Part shown: positions 12,996 to 25,907 of the stretch, in pieces
Numbering within the stretch: the first letter of the stretch is position 1
How the letters are laid out: every line of letters begins with the position of its first letter
Source of the DNA: Opisthorchis felineus
Taxonomy: Eukaryota > Platyhelminthes > Trematoda > Opisthorchiida > Opisthorchiidae
NCBI GenBank assembly: GCA_004794785.1
Contig: SJOL01005577.1
Coordinates: forward strand, 62,001 to 126,000
Length of the DNA: 64,000 nucleotides
Reading direction: 5' to 3'
Notes under the pieces: model-generated
Seen by the model: the letters and a program-made list of their open reading frames with translations, nothing else
Databases searched by the model: none
What the model was told of the DNA's origin: nothing
Program-made: the position numbers and the translations under genes

Positions 12996-15900
12996 TATCT
13001 TTAGCCAACTTATAGACCATTCTTCAACTTTCCATATGGTGAGTCTGTGGGAGTGTGATCCTAGGCTGTTTCACACTGTTAAATGAGTGCAGCCGGCTTT
13101 GGGTCAAGTTTTCCTCGATTCCCTATAATTTTGCTTCCTGAAGAACTCCAATACCTTGGACACCGTCTGATCGACGTATGCGCTTCATAGTCCGCAGATC
13201 TTGCAGATGAAATCAGTCTGGAATGATGATAGAAGTCCACGAAACTGTCAACATCTCACTTCTGTGAGAGTCTGGAAACAGTACAAGCAGTTGTTCCAGA
13301 CACTTTTTTAATGTCTACCAAATGCTACACTATCCTTTGATACCTGCAGGCTTAACCAATTGTCGACCGTCTGGTCGGCAGTTAGGACACTGCTGAGATA
13401 GCAGAAATATGAGTTATATGCAACCACCATTCAACTCTGTGCTTGGTGCATTCTGGTGTCTCCGGGTGAACACAGATGAGAACTAATTATAGTTATACCA
13501 AAATGGGATACTTCAGACGCAACTGATTTCTTTATTCACTGTAGTTCCGCTTCAGAAAGTGCCAGTAAAGTACGTTTTTCGGCAAATGCACCATATTTAT
13601 CTTTCAGTGATGTGACATTAGATCGGCTGGGAGGCGTTTCTGGCCTATATAGTTGACCTGAGTAGCCATATCATTTCCGAAACGCCCCAGTCAATAGTAC
13701 AGCTGGATAAAACCTGAATAAGTTTGGTTCTGTAACAAAGTCTTCTTTCACTTTTGTGATCACATTGAAGTCTGCGAACTTAGTTCTGTGCTTTAAATTT
13801 ACGTTTTATTCCAGACTCTATAAAACTAAAGAATTCGATTGAGCAGCCCAGTTTCACGCGAACGATCCACAGTGAACATGGTCCGCAGAATCCAAGGGAT
13901 TCAAGAAATCACTGAATAGCTTGTGTGGCCGGTGGTTGTTTGTGCCATTTCTGTCGTATTTTTCTCCCTGGAAAAATTCGCTCATTGGTAGTCTAGTTTA
14001 TTCCTATTCTGGAACGACTGTATCCAAAATGTTCGTATTTATCCGATTATCTAGAATGTAAGCAAGCATTTTTCCAGAACTTTAAAAATAAGTTAGCTAT
14101 CCAATAACTGTCAGTCTTCTGTCATTTTCTCTCTACTGTGGTTGATGGTTCAATGATTGCATCCCTGAAGTCCTGTGAGATACCCTCAGAACACGATGAC
14201 AAAAATATTACGGGGGAAAATTTGCCTTCGAGTCAAAACTCATGAAGTGTGAACAGTTTGAAGTGGAGGTACAAAATTCTCAGAGTTGCTGACCGGTTCC
14301 GATATCTTGAAGTAACCGAAGACTTTGGGTTTTGGATCTGTAGACTTCTTCCAACACTTAAAGGCCTCTTTCCCAACACTCGCCTCTGCGTACAACTGAA
14401 TTTTTCACTTTGTTCCATCCATCTCTCTTTCTTCCGCACATACCAGCCATCTAGCAGATTGATTCCTGGGAAAAGAATTTCTTTAAAGGATGAATTTGGT
14501 GCATTGGCTTAATTCCTGAACAAATACTGTATTCAGTGCTCCACTACAGGGGAAATTAATTTATTGCGAGCCTTTTGGCGACAGCCATTTTATATTTCGT
14601 CACATCCACCAAGTCCGAAACCGAAATCTTTAAATGGTGCTTATGTAGTTTTCCAAACATGGCACATAAATCATTGTCTACTGAAAGATAATCCACGATA
14701 AATTTAGCACTGCACCAACAACCGTGCAGTGACGATGTCTCCTAGCATTATGACGAGACGTTTGCAAGCCAACTGCCAAGCTCGGCGAACAGATCAACTG
14801 CCACCTGATCAGCAGCAAATTAACCCATCCGAGATGCCAATATTTAGACATACTGACAGCACTGCGCATCATTCTGATCAAGTGAAAATCAGTGAACTCT
14901 CATTGTCGGACAGTGGCAATCAAAAAGTGTTCCTATATGCATGTGTGCCGACTGCTAGCTTTGGGGACTAAATCTTGCTCTACTAATGGTTGCTTCTATA
15001 ACCGTCCACGTATACAAAAGGCGTTTGTCATGGTCGTCCACTGATCCAGTTTTAAAGAATTCAATATCTTCTATCAAGTTCACAAATCTTGACCGGTCTG
15101 AGCAGTGAAATCTGCCACTGAAGAAAATTATTAATTGTGGCTACTAACTGGACAAGGTTGGGCATCTGTATTAAACTAGCTGTTTTTTAAGTATTGGGAC
15201 AGGATGGCAGAAAAGATGCTCGTGAAGTTAGCGAAGCGCCGTCTTGCTAGTGAAACCTAGAGTGTCACCATTTTTGGACCGACGCAGTTTTGTTCGCTGA
15301 TGATCCTTACAAGCAGGCTACTGAGAACTGGGGACTCAACTGTAAGTTTAGGGAGGTCTTTCCAATCTCTCATCGTGCGTCGCCCAACGCCACATTGTTG
15401 ACACCATGCCTTTTGATTTTCTAGGCAGAATGCGTTCCCCACCGTTTAGCTTTGTTGTTCGCCTTTAGGTGACAGAAGTATGTGACATTCATGGCCAAAC
15501 TTACGTAACTTGTTCCTTCCCGGAGGAAAACCTCATTACATTCTCCAAAACATGCTGACCGCCTGAGAGGAACGCCTTCAGTCTTCACACTGTCCCCACT
15601 GCCCTGTCACAGCAGAAGTTAAGACGTTGCCAGCGCACCGCAGCACAACGTCTTTGCTCATATCAAAAGACCTCGCCGCTTGCTGTTTTAGCGTTGTTTT
15701 TAAGGGAAAGAAAAAAAATTACGGCCGATATAGCCCTCATGTTCGTCGTAGCACGCCATGGCAAGAAAAGGGCTTTAAGTGGAACCACATTTTATAGGTA
15801 GGTTTGCAATAACTTTCGGCAGGTAATTACTTGGGTAGGGAAGTTTTACATTCAGCCTTGAGCAACTGGTGCACTTTGCAAAATGTGTCGAATGTATTTT

Positions 15901-16498
15901 GAATCTAATCTATTTTCAAGTACGTTGCCATTCCACCTATTTCGGTATCGAAGCTGAAAGGACGGTCGACACGAAATGCGTCACAGCCCTTCATTTGGGT
16001 GGTGCTGAGAGCAAAATTTCAGAGCTTCACAAGTCCTTATTTCTTCACTGATTACGACGAAGACTTTAAGCTAGTTGTAACATCTCTCATGGTGGCAAAC
16101 AAACATCGCTGGTGACCACCGCAGGTATTCACATCCAATCCGCACGTTTACGGATAGGTGTAAAAATGCAACCAGCACTGTGCCTCTTCGTCCGTGCAAC
16201 GACAGAAACAAAACACGCGCTAATACTGTCTGATACTAAGTTCGATTGATAAACGAAAAATATACCTGAATTTCTCGTCAAAACAAGTCTGGTCTTCAGT
16301 TAGGAAATGAGACTGATGATCGTTTGGGGGCTACATCTTTCTGAAGACCCGACAACACATTGTTCTTGGATGTACATGAACTTTATAAGCAGTAGCACAT
16401 GATACGAGAGAAAATAAACTTGCACTTCTCGTTTGATCCCATGTTTGTGTTGGCTGGCTAGATCTTCATACGGGTTATGTTACCCAGACTTATCGAAT

Positions 16499-17791
16499 GA
16501 TACGTGATCAAACTTAGACTGAACCCCCCATTCACAGATTAGTCGAATAATCCACGCGTTTCCTATTGTTGAATATTCAACGTTTATTCCATATCGCACC
16601 ATTCCGTTTATTGGAACAAATGTAGAGCATTGTGAACTCCATGGATCTAGCATTTTTTGGAAAGCAAAAGATGGCAATTTGAAAAGATGGTATGATTCCA
16701 GAAATTTCACTTCCTTACAACTAAATAAACTAGGAAAAGACATCAAACGTTTATGACAATCTCATCTGCTGCATCGTACTCTGGCGCGCGGCACTCACAA
16801 TTCTGGAAGTTTGAGGGTGACCTTCATAGTCTCCTTATTTCAGATAAAGACAAACAGCCTTCGGACCTACCGAATCGATTGAATTTGCATTTTACCGCAA
16901 GATATTCGGGTGATTTTTCGCACAGAGATGCAGTATCCGGTAGAAACGAAAATGCATGGTATCTCAGCCAGACTATTTTCTATCTAAAATCTTCTCAAAG
17001 CGTAGTCTTTACTGCATAGGATTCACAAGTGGAAAAGATTGGTCTAGAATTCCAGTGCAAGGCATGAAACGGTACAACAGACCACTGTGGTCAGGTGTCA
17101 GTTCCAGGTTCATGGCTCACATCTACAAGTTTGAATATTCGGCGAGTACATTTTGCATAACACATGCGCTTATAGTATTGGGAATCTGCACCAAATTGCC
17201 ATGTCAAGTAAAGCTGCACTCTGGTCGGCGTAAATAGGACATGCTCACTAGGGAAGCATAAAAGACAGTCCACTGATAGGAAAGCTCCCGAGGATAACCA
17301 GCTGCAAATAATCCCCAAATGGCCGCTACATATTATGATTAGATATGAAAAATGGGGGTAAACACACGAAGCTCCCCGGAGAGAAATAACACACCCAGCC
17401 TGGTTCGACTCAAGTGTCTACCATCAAACGTGGGATACCGGATTGACAATGTTTCGTCTCCATTTGTGACCGTGGATTGTTTGTGCCGAACATTTCTAAA
17501 AAATGTCACATCCATAACCGAAAGCACACAACCGTAGTTGTCATTTTGAAGTCTGTCCAGCTTGTTTCTCTCTACCCACAGCTTTCCAAAAAAGGTTATG
17601 GTTTTTTCTGGTTGGAATATGCCCACTGTAGCGATGCAGGATGTGCCACTATCCACTGTTCGTATGAAATAGTATCTGAAATGGATACAACAAGGCCTAT
17701 AAGTTGTACAAGTGCCAATCAAACCTGCTTATCACTGACTTCCTCTAAGGGAATGATGGAAATTCATTTGGTTTTTCTGGTTTCTCAGTGA
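16499..17791 (+). other. Coding-like region, unidentified, frame changes
   Basis: On the plus strand long open stretches follow one another in different frames: about 16510-16754 (with FIPYRTIPFIGTN and SSIFWKAKDGNLKRWYDS), 16753-17019 (with RHSQFWKFEGDLHSLL), 16956-17237, 17352-17537 (with VRLKCLPSNVGYRIDNV) and 17477-17791 (with CSDAGCATIHCSY). The last is cysteine-rich and could be extracellular. I cannot name a family. Parts of the minus strand are also open (17339-17722). It could be a decayed gene, or exons of an unidentified gene with short introns. Confidence 0.3.
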
Positions 17792-18184
17792 GATTGTTAC
17801 CAGTTCAAGGGATGCTGAATGACCATTAATTTGACTTATTGTTCAATACACCATGGGATACGATGTGACCCTTCATCAAGCACAATATAGACCTGTGTGT
17901 CTCACCAAGCAATCGGAAGATTTTTCAGACTGGTGAAATTACATCACTGATCGGCTACTCTTCCTAAATTTGAAGAGACCACAAAGTGCTTCTTCCGGGA
18001 TTACTTGTAAACAGAGTTATCATCGTAAAAACATCTTTTCCCCTCTCTCCCAGGCAGTTTTTCTTAAATTTTTTTAGATCATCTCAATAAGGGATACGTG
18101 CCAGGAATCGCACAGGATATTCAACAGTAGGGTATTAACGAAGTAACTACCCGTAAAAATAAGGTTCAGGCTGGCCAAATAGAC

Positions 18185-18618
18185 TCGCTGGCATAGCAAA
18201 TTCGCTTTCACGGGCGAATTACCTGAATCCGAGCTGAACCTCTTGTTTACGATATCCTTCGAATGAGTGAGCTGCACAAAGGCCATCTCATGTCACAGCT
18301 GGTACAATATTCGAGATACCTCAATATATTTTTATGAGGGAAACTACTCACAAATCTGCCGAAAACTCCTCGACAGCGCACCCTTTTTGAAACTCACCAA
18401 TAGGGCGCAGTTCCCGAGTTTCCGTCAATCGTATGTTCTACTTGCACGGCTTTCGCCAAATAAACTCATTCACCTGAGGAATATCTTAAATTCATGATTC
18501 AACTGGGATAAAGATTCTAACATAGAGTTGACGGAAACTAGGGGACTACACCGACTTGAAGAAGAGCGAAACCGACCGCGGGCTGCCGAAGAGTTTTCAG
18601 CAGCCTTGTAAGTAGTTT
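18185..18618. repeat. Dispersed foldback repeat, copy D
   Basis: Blocks c, a and b run rightward (TTTACGATATCCTTC, CATCTCATGTCACAGCTGGT, GAGGGAAACTACTCACAAA, CCCGAGTTTCCGTCAATCGT). An inverted b block follows at 18515-18618 (GTTGACGGAAACTAG, AAGAGCGAAACCGACCGCGG, GAGTTTTCAGCAGCCTTGT). It lies directly against the left end of the RTE-like element. Confidence 0.8.
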
Positions 18619-19155
18619 TCATCATATTCACGTTTTTTATTTTGATTCAGCTGTTCGCGTACATGATGTGCCATTGCCATCAGTTACCGATGGCGCGGAT
18701 CAGGAACTGACTGCTGCCTGTTTTGGAACACATTTGTGGATTACCACCACGAGCTCGTCCGCAGTCGCTTCTCCCTACGTTTTCCATGGCCGCGTAGGGT
18801 GCGGACAAATGGCTTGGCAACTGAGAGGCTGGCAGATCCGGATGTTAGATGAACTTACTAAAATCGTCTTCTGGAGTCTCTTCCAAAGGCTCCACCATCA
18901 GATACGAACTCATATTGGGACGAGATTACCACCTCTTTGCATAGAGCTGGGAATCTTGCTTGTGGCGCGGTACAACCAGGCTCACTCAAGCACTGGATAT
19001 CAGACCGAACACTGGCACTGCTTAAATCTCGGAGAAATATCCCAGCCGATCCCGAACGTAACTTGACGCGATGAATTATCAGACATCAAATGAAGGTGAG
19101 CATGCGCGCCGACCGTGAAGTCTGGTGGACACAGAAAGCCAAGGAAATGGAAATG

Positions 19156-19184
19156 GAAATCTCTGGGAAATGCCCAGAGATTTC
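19156..19184. repeat. 12-bp hairpin inside the retrotransposon
   Basis: GAAATCTCTGGG at 19156-19167 is the exact reverse complement of 19173-19184 across the loop AAATG. It lies in the linker before the reverse transcriptase domain, where the reading frame is disturbed. Confidence 0.75.
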
Positions 19185-20804
19185 AGCTGAACCGCACGAC
19201 CGGTCTCCGGAAACCCTCGAGCGAAACCATCAAGGATCAGAAGGGAGTGACCATCTCGAATGAAGAATAACGCCTCGATAGTTGAGCCGAATACTTCGAA
19301 CAACAGTTATCGAGGTCACCAGCTGGCACTCATCTGGAGCCCACAGTTGACGTAGAACCCTGGATGGTGAACGTGGAATGACCTAAGGCCTCGGAGTTTT
19401 ATGACTGCATATGTTCTCTCGAGAGCCACCGAGCCTCCGGTCCGAATGACCTCCCACCCGCATTGTTCAAAGGTGGGGGTGAAGTCCTCAGTCAGCGCTT
19501 GTCTGATCTGTTTGCTTGCATTTGGGAAAACGAGACTGTCCCAGACAACTGGGGGAGTCAGTGATAGTGCCTATTTTCAAAAAACGGGCTCGTAATGAGT
19601 GCGGCAACCACAGGGGGATCAGTTTGACCCCGGTCGTAACGAGACTGTTGGCGTCACTCGTGCTTCGTCGCCTTACGGTGGCTCGTGAAACACTGACTCG
19701 AGAGCAGCAAGCAAGATTCCGGCCTGATAGGGGCTTCTTTGACCAAAGCTTCACACTTCTTCAGGTGCTAGAACAACGTCCTACGTATAAGCGACCCACA
19801 ATTCTAGTGTTCCTGGATTTCAAGGCGCATTCGACTTGGTTGACCGGTCTGTTCTTGATACGCATGCCCACCAAGAAATGCTCCGGAAGTTCGTGAACAT
19901 ATGAGTTCTTTGTATTCCCAGGCTTCCGGACGCGTAAGAGTATACGGCGAGCTCTCCAAGAAGAGAGCTCTCTGTACAAGAAGTGGTATCCGTCGGGAGT
20001 GCCATCTCTCTCTACTCCTATTTAATTTCGTGATCGATGAGATGATGAAACGAACGCTGGTAGGTCTTTGAAACCCTGGTGTTCAAATAGCCCGTGACAA
20101 AAACCTTGTCGATCTGGAATATGCAGACGACATCGTTCTCGTCTTCGAACAGATGGAGAAGGCGTGGATGTTTCTGGATGAACTGACCGAAGTCATCCCG
20201 TCCTTTGGTATGCTCTTTGCACGCACAAAGTGTAAGGTCATGCTCGTGGACGTGTGGTCACTGAACACGCCACTTACAACCCAGGGGGAGAGGCACTCAA
20301 AGTTGTGGAGTGTTTTACGCACCTTCTAATTTGTATTGGTTCTGATTACAGTGTGACTTCAGCCGAGGAGTGTGTCCGGGAAAAAAACTTTGGTGGTTCG
20401 GCTATGCATTGTGCATGCCGAATCTCCACTTGCCGGAGACGGTGCTGTTTTCGGTGCCCAGTTTAGAGTGGCACGAACAGAGAGCTGGCCATCTCTTGAC
20501 CTGGCATAAGGATATGAGAGAGATTACGAAAAGTTTGGGTGTCGTCGGTGCTAGTCTCTTTCCAGGGTGGGGACCGCGTGACCCCCACTTCGCCTGGTTG
20601 GAGACGCTGGAAGATATGACTGCTAATTTATGTCAGTGGCATTCTTCTTGTCAGTTTCTATCCAGATTGCCTGAATGAGTGTCTGGAGGTGTAGGCACCT
20701 CGGAATGACTGTAGTAAGCTAGCACTAAGTTCCTTCCCTGACCACCTTTATTATTTTCTTCACCATAATGCCTTCAAATAGATCATGGATCTACGTCAAC
20801 GAAG

Positions 20805-20825
20805 CATCAGTGTTGAACACTGATG
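20805..20825. repeat. Palindrome at the RTE 3' end
   Basis: The 10-nt arms CATCAGTGTT / AACACTGATG surround a single central G. It lies 14 bp before the (ATG)n tail. The same palindrome occurs inverted at 38293-38313. Confidence 0.85.
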
Positions 20826-20839
20826 TCGTGTTGTCCATA

Positions 20840-20913
<74 letters not shown>
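20840..20913. repeat. (ATG)n tail of the retrotransposon
   Basis: About 24 uninterrupted ATG trinucleotides form the 3' end of the element, matching the short tandem tails typical of RTE insertions. Serine and isoleucine runs predicted from the other strand are artefacts of this repeat. Confidence 0.95.
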
Positions 20914-21350
20914 ATATGGTATGTGCTTGCAGTGGCAGTAGTAATAGTAGCCAGATTGATTCTCTGTATTGTCCAATGATTAGGGAAGTTTAACTTGAGC
21001 TTCAGCTTGACTTCATCTCTCACGTGACTTTGATTAGATTTACATCCATAAAACAGTTCACGTTTTTCGCTTACTGAGCCTAAGGCTCACAGTGATAGAT
21101 CCAAAACTCAGTTTTCTGCACCACAAACTAGACATTTGCTCCCAGCTTGAAGTATTGTCATGGGAATCTGCCCCGTGGGACTTCACTGCTCAACTGTGCA
21201 CATCACCAGGAAACTTAACGGATTTATTCTACGGTGCTCAACGCAGAGATCGAACTTGGTATTCTGCTAATGTTTTTTGTTACTGAAGGTATCCACTCTG
21301 GTAGCATGAGCTGCGCATAATGCAATTACTTCAATACATGTTACATTGTA

Positions 21351-21555
21351 TTTTATATTATATTATATATTATATCATTATATTTGTTATATTATATTAT
21401 ATTATATTTATTATATTGTAGTATATTGTAGTATATTATATTATATTATGTTATATTGTGTTATATTGCATTGTAGTATATTATATTTATTATATTATAT
21501 TATATTATATTATATTATATTATATTATATTATATTATATTATATTATATTATAA
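21351..21555. repeat. Pentanucleotide TATAT/TTATA array
   Basis: About 200 bp of period-5 AT-rich repeat. It is degenerate on the left (interrupted by TTGTAG and CATTG variants) and perfect from about 21485 rightward. Tyrosine/isoleucine/leucine-only translations here are not genes. Confidence 0.93.
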
Positions 21556-22514
21556 TGGTAATGCGTCGTAGTCCTCTTCCACTGTTAACTTTCGATTTCA
21601 GCCCTGTCAGACCGACTCAATCATCTGAGTGAGGATGGAAGTGTTAGTCATTTCAACAACAATGAGCTTCTTTTAGGGATGTCAATAGTTTCGTACAGTC
21701 CGGCGGTTCTTTTTCTACTGAACAAGTTAATTTATTAAGAATCTCCTGACGAACAATGCAGAGAACTGCAACTGAAGTTCCTTCCTCTGATGGATAATTA
21801 TGTCAGATTTCATTCTGACTGGTGGGAAACAAACGAATAAACTACACGGTTACCCTGAAAGAGTGTGTACTATTGTTGTGCAGATTGATGTCTGTGTTGT
21901 CGGCGTGCGGTCACAAATTTGTTCAGATGATATCTATATTATCTGTTGGTTTGTTAGTGGACTTAGACAGAAGATAGTTAACGCTCCGTGAAACTGCAGC
22001 TGAAGATTCTGGCGGTGATGAAAAATGAGGGAGGGCGAAAGAATAGGAAGCAACTTTTGGCAATTTTCATGTCATTTAATCCAAATCCTGACTGTCGGTG
22101 AACTACCTCTGGGAATAAAGCCCTAGATTTTGGCTCATGAGACTTTCATTACCAAGTGACTCCTGATAGCAGTACGTGACTAAGTGACGTTCTAAGTTGA
22201 GCGGCTTATCAATAGCGGTTGACCCAACGGTTGTCTATTTTCTGAAAGAATCTATACGGTAACTGATTTTCCAGGACCAGACTGTGTACTGAGCATAAGT
22301 GACTTTGTGTTTCCTTTCGTACCAAAACGATCATGACCACTATAATCTGTCGACCCAACTGAAAATGTCAGAATATTTCTTTCCAGAACTCGGCCATCCT
22401 GAGCAGTGGAAAACTATCCTTATTGAGCAACAGCTGCATGGTGTTTGGGAGCTGGACGTAGAAATAGGTCTTTTCCTCTTTTAAATGAGATTTGAATAGC
22501 ATATGCGTGCTCGC

Positions 22515-22517
<3 letters not shown>

Positions 22518-22562
<45 letters not shown>
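22518..22562. repeat. (TA)n microsatellite
   Basis: Uninterrupted TA tract of about 22 units, similar in length to the one at 447-490. Confidence 0.95.
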
Positions 22563-22564
<2 letters not shown>

Positions 22565-22724
22565 GAAATGAGCAAATATGGAAACACAGCGCGCATTCGC
22601 GGCGGCTGGATAACACTGAAGCGAGAAACAGCGGGCACAAGTCGAGCAAGGTGCAAAACAGTTCAAGGTCACTTTAAGGGGTGTACAAGTGGGCCACTAT
22701 TTCCTGTCTGCGGATCTTTGTAAC

Positions 22725-22815
22725 TCATCGGGCGCAGTTGTGATAGAAAAAGTGATATGCACGTTAGGCTGTACGGTACACCGTGTTAGCAAGCGGAGTC
22801 TTAGGTTCAAATGCC
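22725..22815 (+). other. Possible tRNA-like (SINE head) remnant
   Basis: GGGCGCAGTTGTGATAG resembles a pol III A box. GGTTCAAATGCC about 70 nt downstream resembles a B box. I cannot fold a cloverleaf with a clear anticodon arm, so this is at best an eroded tRNA-derived SINE head. Confidence 0.15.
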
Positions 22816-25800
22816 TTACACCACCCTTCGAATGTGCGGGTTTAACAAGTGTACCGGATCCCATCACCCGAGTTTCCATGAGGAATTTGTTGCCAAGACG
22901 CCATCCTCTGAAAAAAAACTATTTCCTTTTAGGTGTGAGTATTTCACTTTTAAAGTCCCAAGGAAATTTGTGTGCGTTGGAGTTATTCGACAGTCAGTGT
23001 ACCCGGTGTTGTCTCCAGAATAATAAAGTGCGTTTCACTGATAGGTTTCCTCAGAAAAGTAACTGATGTTTGTTTTCATAAAATAACTTCTCGGAGCTTT
23101 TTTTCTGGCGTTCTCAATAGTCAAAAAGAGGACGTAGTGCAGAACAGGGGCTTTCATTTCATACGCATTCAAGTCTTTCCCTGTCCTGCACATCTTGTTT
23201 ATTCTAGTGGTGAAAGTGGAACGAATTTACTTAGAACCACTTTGAATTCTCTCTTGAAGTGGTTGTTTATACTTACAAGTAAAAGCATTTCTGTAGGGCT
23301 CCTTACAGATGACTCACTGACTGAAGTAGAATAATTCATTCTTCAAGAGGCTTTGACTGTACCATCCAGAATAGTCGGGCTTCCTCGTGTGACCAAAGAT
23401 ACGCGGACTCAAAATCAGCTGTATTTCGCAATGTGCTGTTTTCAAATTAGAGCTGTGTTAACTTGATCTCTTTTTTTGGGCTGGCTGACGCTCAACTTAT
23501 TTTATTGTACAGTCATACGGGCAGTATAAGCTTGACACCCAAGGTGAAGTACAGTTCAGTTCTGTTCACCTTACATTTTTACCTTTGTGCCGAAATATGT
23601 TGTCGGAAATATCACATATGGAAAAGTGCAGTATATATACCTTCTCATTTAGGAATATAATCTTTGTAGCGCACCAGAAACCACTGTGTGTCGTCACCCG
23701 AGTGGATGCTGCGGTCCAAAGACGTTCAAAGTGGCAACGCGCTATAGCAGCGAAACATCAGTTTGCGGTGTTAACGAGGCAGTCTCCTGTCTAATGGATT
23801 TCACCGTCCTCGAGTTACATTTAACAGAGCACCGGAGATATGCACCATCGTGCAGAACATGAGTCAGTTAGATTCGTTTGCGAATACGGTCTTGTTCTTT
23901 CGCTCAAGTCTGTTTTAACATTTCCGGGGATAAAGAAGAATCCTTTCACAGTAAAACATCATGAGTACTCGCTGAGCTCTGATATCAGTACGCAAGATAC
24001 TTTACATCACAAATTTAGCCCTTCAAATTTCCGAGCGTGCTTTACAATGTAGAGACTTGTGTGTTGTAGACGCGGGATCGGGATTCTTTTATTCTTCCAG
24101 ATGTGTTGGGTTCTTATATCTGATAGTGTTTGGAGCGTTAGACACATTGATTAGTCGATAGCGGTCGAGTCAACAAATACTTCCACTGTGCTGCATAAGG
24201 TAGTAAACAAAGGCAACAGTTCGCAATTGTGCTCAGCTTTTTAATGATTTTCTGACCGATAGAATCAAACTGCTGGTTCAATGAATATGGATCAGCGTCA
24301 AACAAGCGAGATTCCAAACCATCCAGAGTAGTTGTATACAGATTGTGAGACAATCCACAACGGTAAGCCTTAAGATTGAATAGCACTTAGTGTATCTGCA
24401 AGGCCCTCTTACTTGACATGTACTATTTAAACTTCGTGAGTCCACCCCGTCAACAACTCGTCTTTGAAGTTCCAACGAACGTGCATGCACACAGCTCCTT
24501 CTATCCAGATTTTCGCTGCATGTAAACCTCTCAGTTTTCCACTATTGATAGGAATTATGCATTATCAACAAAACTTCGGCTTAACGCCGCCGAACCTAAC
24601 CGTTGGATAACTATGACTTGGCCCCCAAACTTGCCTAACCCACTCTAATTACCTGCATCCGGGAAAAGTAGAGAACACCTTGGCTGGTAATGGGTTGGAC
24701 TATGTGGTTTTGAATATGAAATTCGTTCAAGGTATCCGATTTCAATAAGTTCTTTGATTAATCACTTGCGACCACAAACCCGTTACGGTCCTGTTCACTC
24801 TTGGAAACCTTGAAATCGACTAATATAATCGTAGGTATAGATCAAGTCTGAGTGAGACTATCAGCCGGCAAGCTTTGGAAAGATGTGAATCCCATCGAAG
24901 TTGCCGATCATGATTTGCATCAATGTGGTGATTCCACGATCCACTGTGTGGTCCACTGGTTGCTCTTCTCCACATTAAAATTATCATGACATTCCTTCCT
25001 CGTGATTTATAGGCAAGTGGTTTTCGATTTACTTATTCAGGTATTGTTTCACTATTGGTAAAAAACGGATAAGGAATTTTAGTGCCTCAAAGGCAGTTGT
25101 GTGATCATAGTTTGTTGATGTTGATATGGACGAAGGATTTCGACCGTTCATAAGCAGTTAGGTTACTGCAACCGACTTGTATCGGTGACCTACCACAAAA
25201 CATGTTGTGACCGAATATGCGTGATAAATATTGGGACAATATCGCACTCATAAATCTTCAGAAAATCTAGAAGAAATTACCCACGCCCGTAATTTCCGTC
25301 TGTTTCATTAAAAGTGGATTAAATTGAAGTGTGATTTAGGCATTTTTCAAGCGCGTCCCATCATTGTATGCCTTATTAAAAATATTGAAAGTACTTTGGG
25401 TGGAAGTTGATTGCAGTGCTCATAATGGGGTCCAATACTCCTTGGTCATCGAGGCATTTATTCCAAAATAAATTTGGGATGTGAAAACCACACACTTTAG
25501 CAAATTACCCAAGCGAAATTTGTGCACATTTCTGTCCTGCTGAGACTAACCGTTTGTTCATTGACGTCAGCCTCTTGTGGTACATAGCTTTATATAGATC
25601 CGTGTTGAATTTCATCGCAACCGATCAATAACAATAACATTTGTGCAGACAAACACCGGAACACAGTTGCTTAGGCAACCAACCTGATAAAAATACTGTT
25701 AGCGCCAAAATCCCTGCCAACGTATTTTCATAATGAGATTAAGACGCCACACTTGGGGAAACTTAGTTTGCAATTCCTTACTGGTATAAATATGACAGAA

Positions 25801-25907
25801 ACAGCACAATGCCCCCTCACCATTCATCCACGTGCTGCCCTCATAAATTAAGTAAGTCAGCTCCACCCAAGCGCCTTGGAGGAGAAGTGTCGAAAAAATT
25901 GTGAAGC

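Larger units (their letters stand above)
10384..16498. other. No recognised gene
   Basis: Several open stretches are present (11120-11353 and 11401-11787 on -, 12389-12700 on +), but none carries a motif I can name, and both strands are open over 11462-11644. Small inverted repeats are listed separately. Confidence 0.45.
18655..20913 (+). mobile_element. Decayed RTE-like non-LTR retrotransposon, 5' truncated
   Basis: The reading order is that of an endonuclease/reverse transcriptase polyprotein. The end of the endonuclease domain lies near 18745-18800 (DHELVRSRFSLRF-like), and a linker with WWTQKAKEME is near 19121. The reverse transcriptase core (IVPIFKK, NHRGISLTPVVTRLLASLVL, LTREQQARFRPDRG, LVFLDFKA) spans 19565-19840, the catalytic YADD is at 20120-20131, and the C-terminal GWGPRDPHFAWLETL is near 20570. 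The frame is broken repeatedly, and roughly 120 codons are missing after SDYSVT at about 20360. The 5' half of the endonuclease is absent. The tail has a palindrome (20805-20825) and (ATG)n, as expected of RTE 3' ends. It is not functional. Clade RTE is inferred from the domain order and microsatellite tail. Confidence 0.9.
20914..25907. other. Microsatellite-rich stretch without recognised gene
   Basis: Two further microsatellites are listed separately. Open frames around 22689-23334 overlap each other in all plus frames and match nothing I know. Confidence 0.45.

Noticed and set aside
19488..20005. Several minus-strand frames of 60-88 codons
   Set aside because: They are shadows of the reverse transcriptase coding strand.
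20791..21023. Minus-strand frames with long Ile or Ser runs
   Set aside because: They are translations of the (ATG)n tail of the retrotransposon.
21346..21555. 69-codon open frame rich in Tyr, Ile and Leu
   Set aside because: It is a translation of the TATAT pentanucleotide array.
22368..22672. Minus-strand frames with alternating Tyr-Ile
   Set aside because: They arise from the (TA)n tract.
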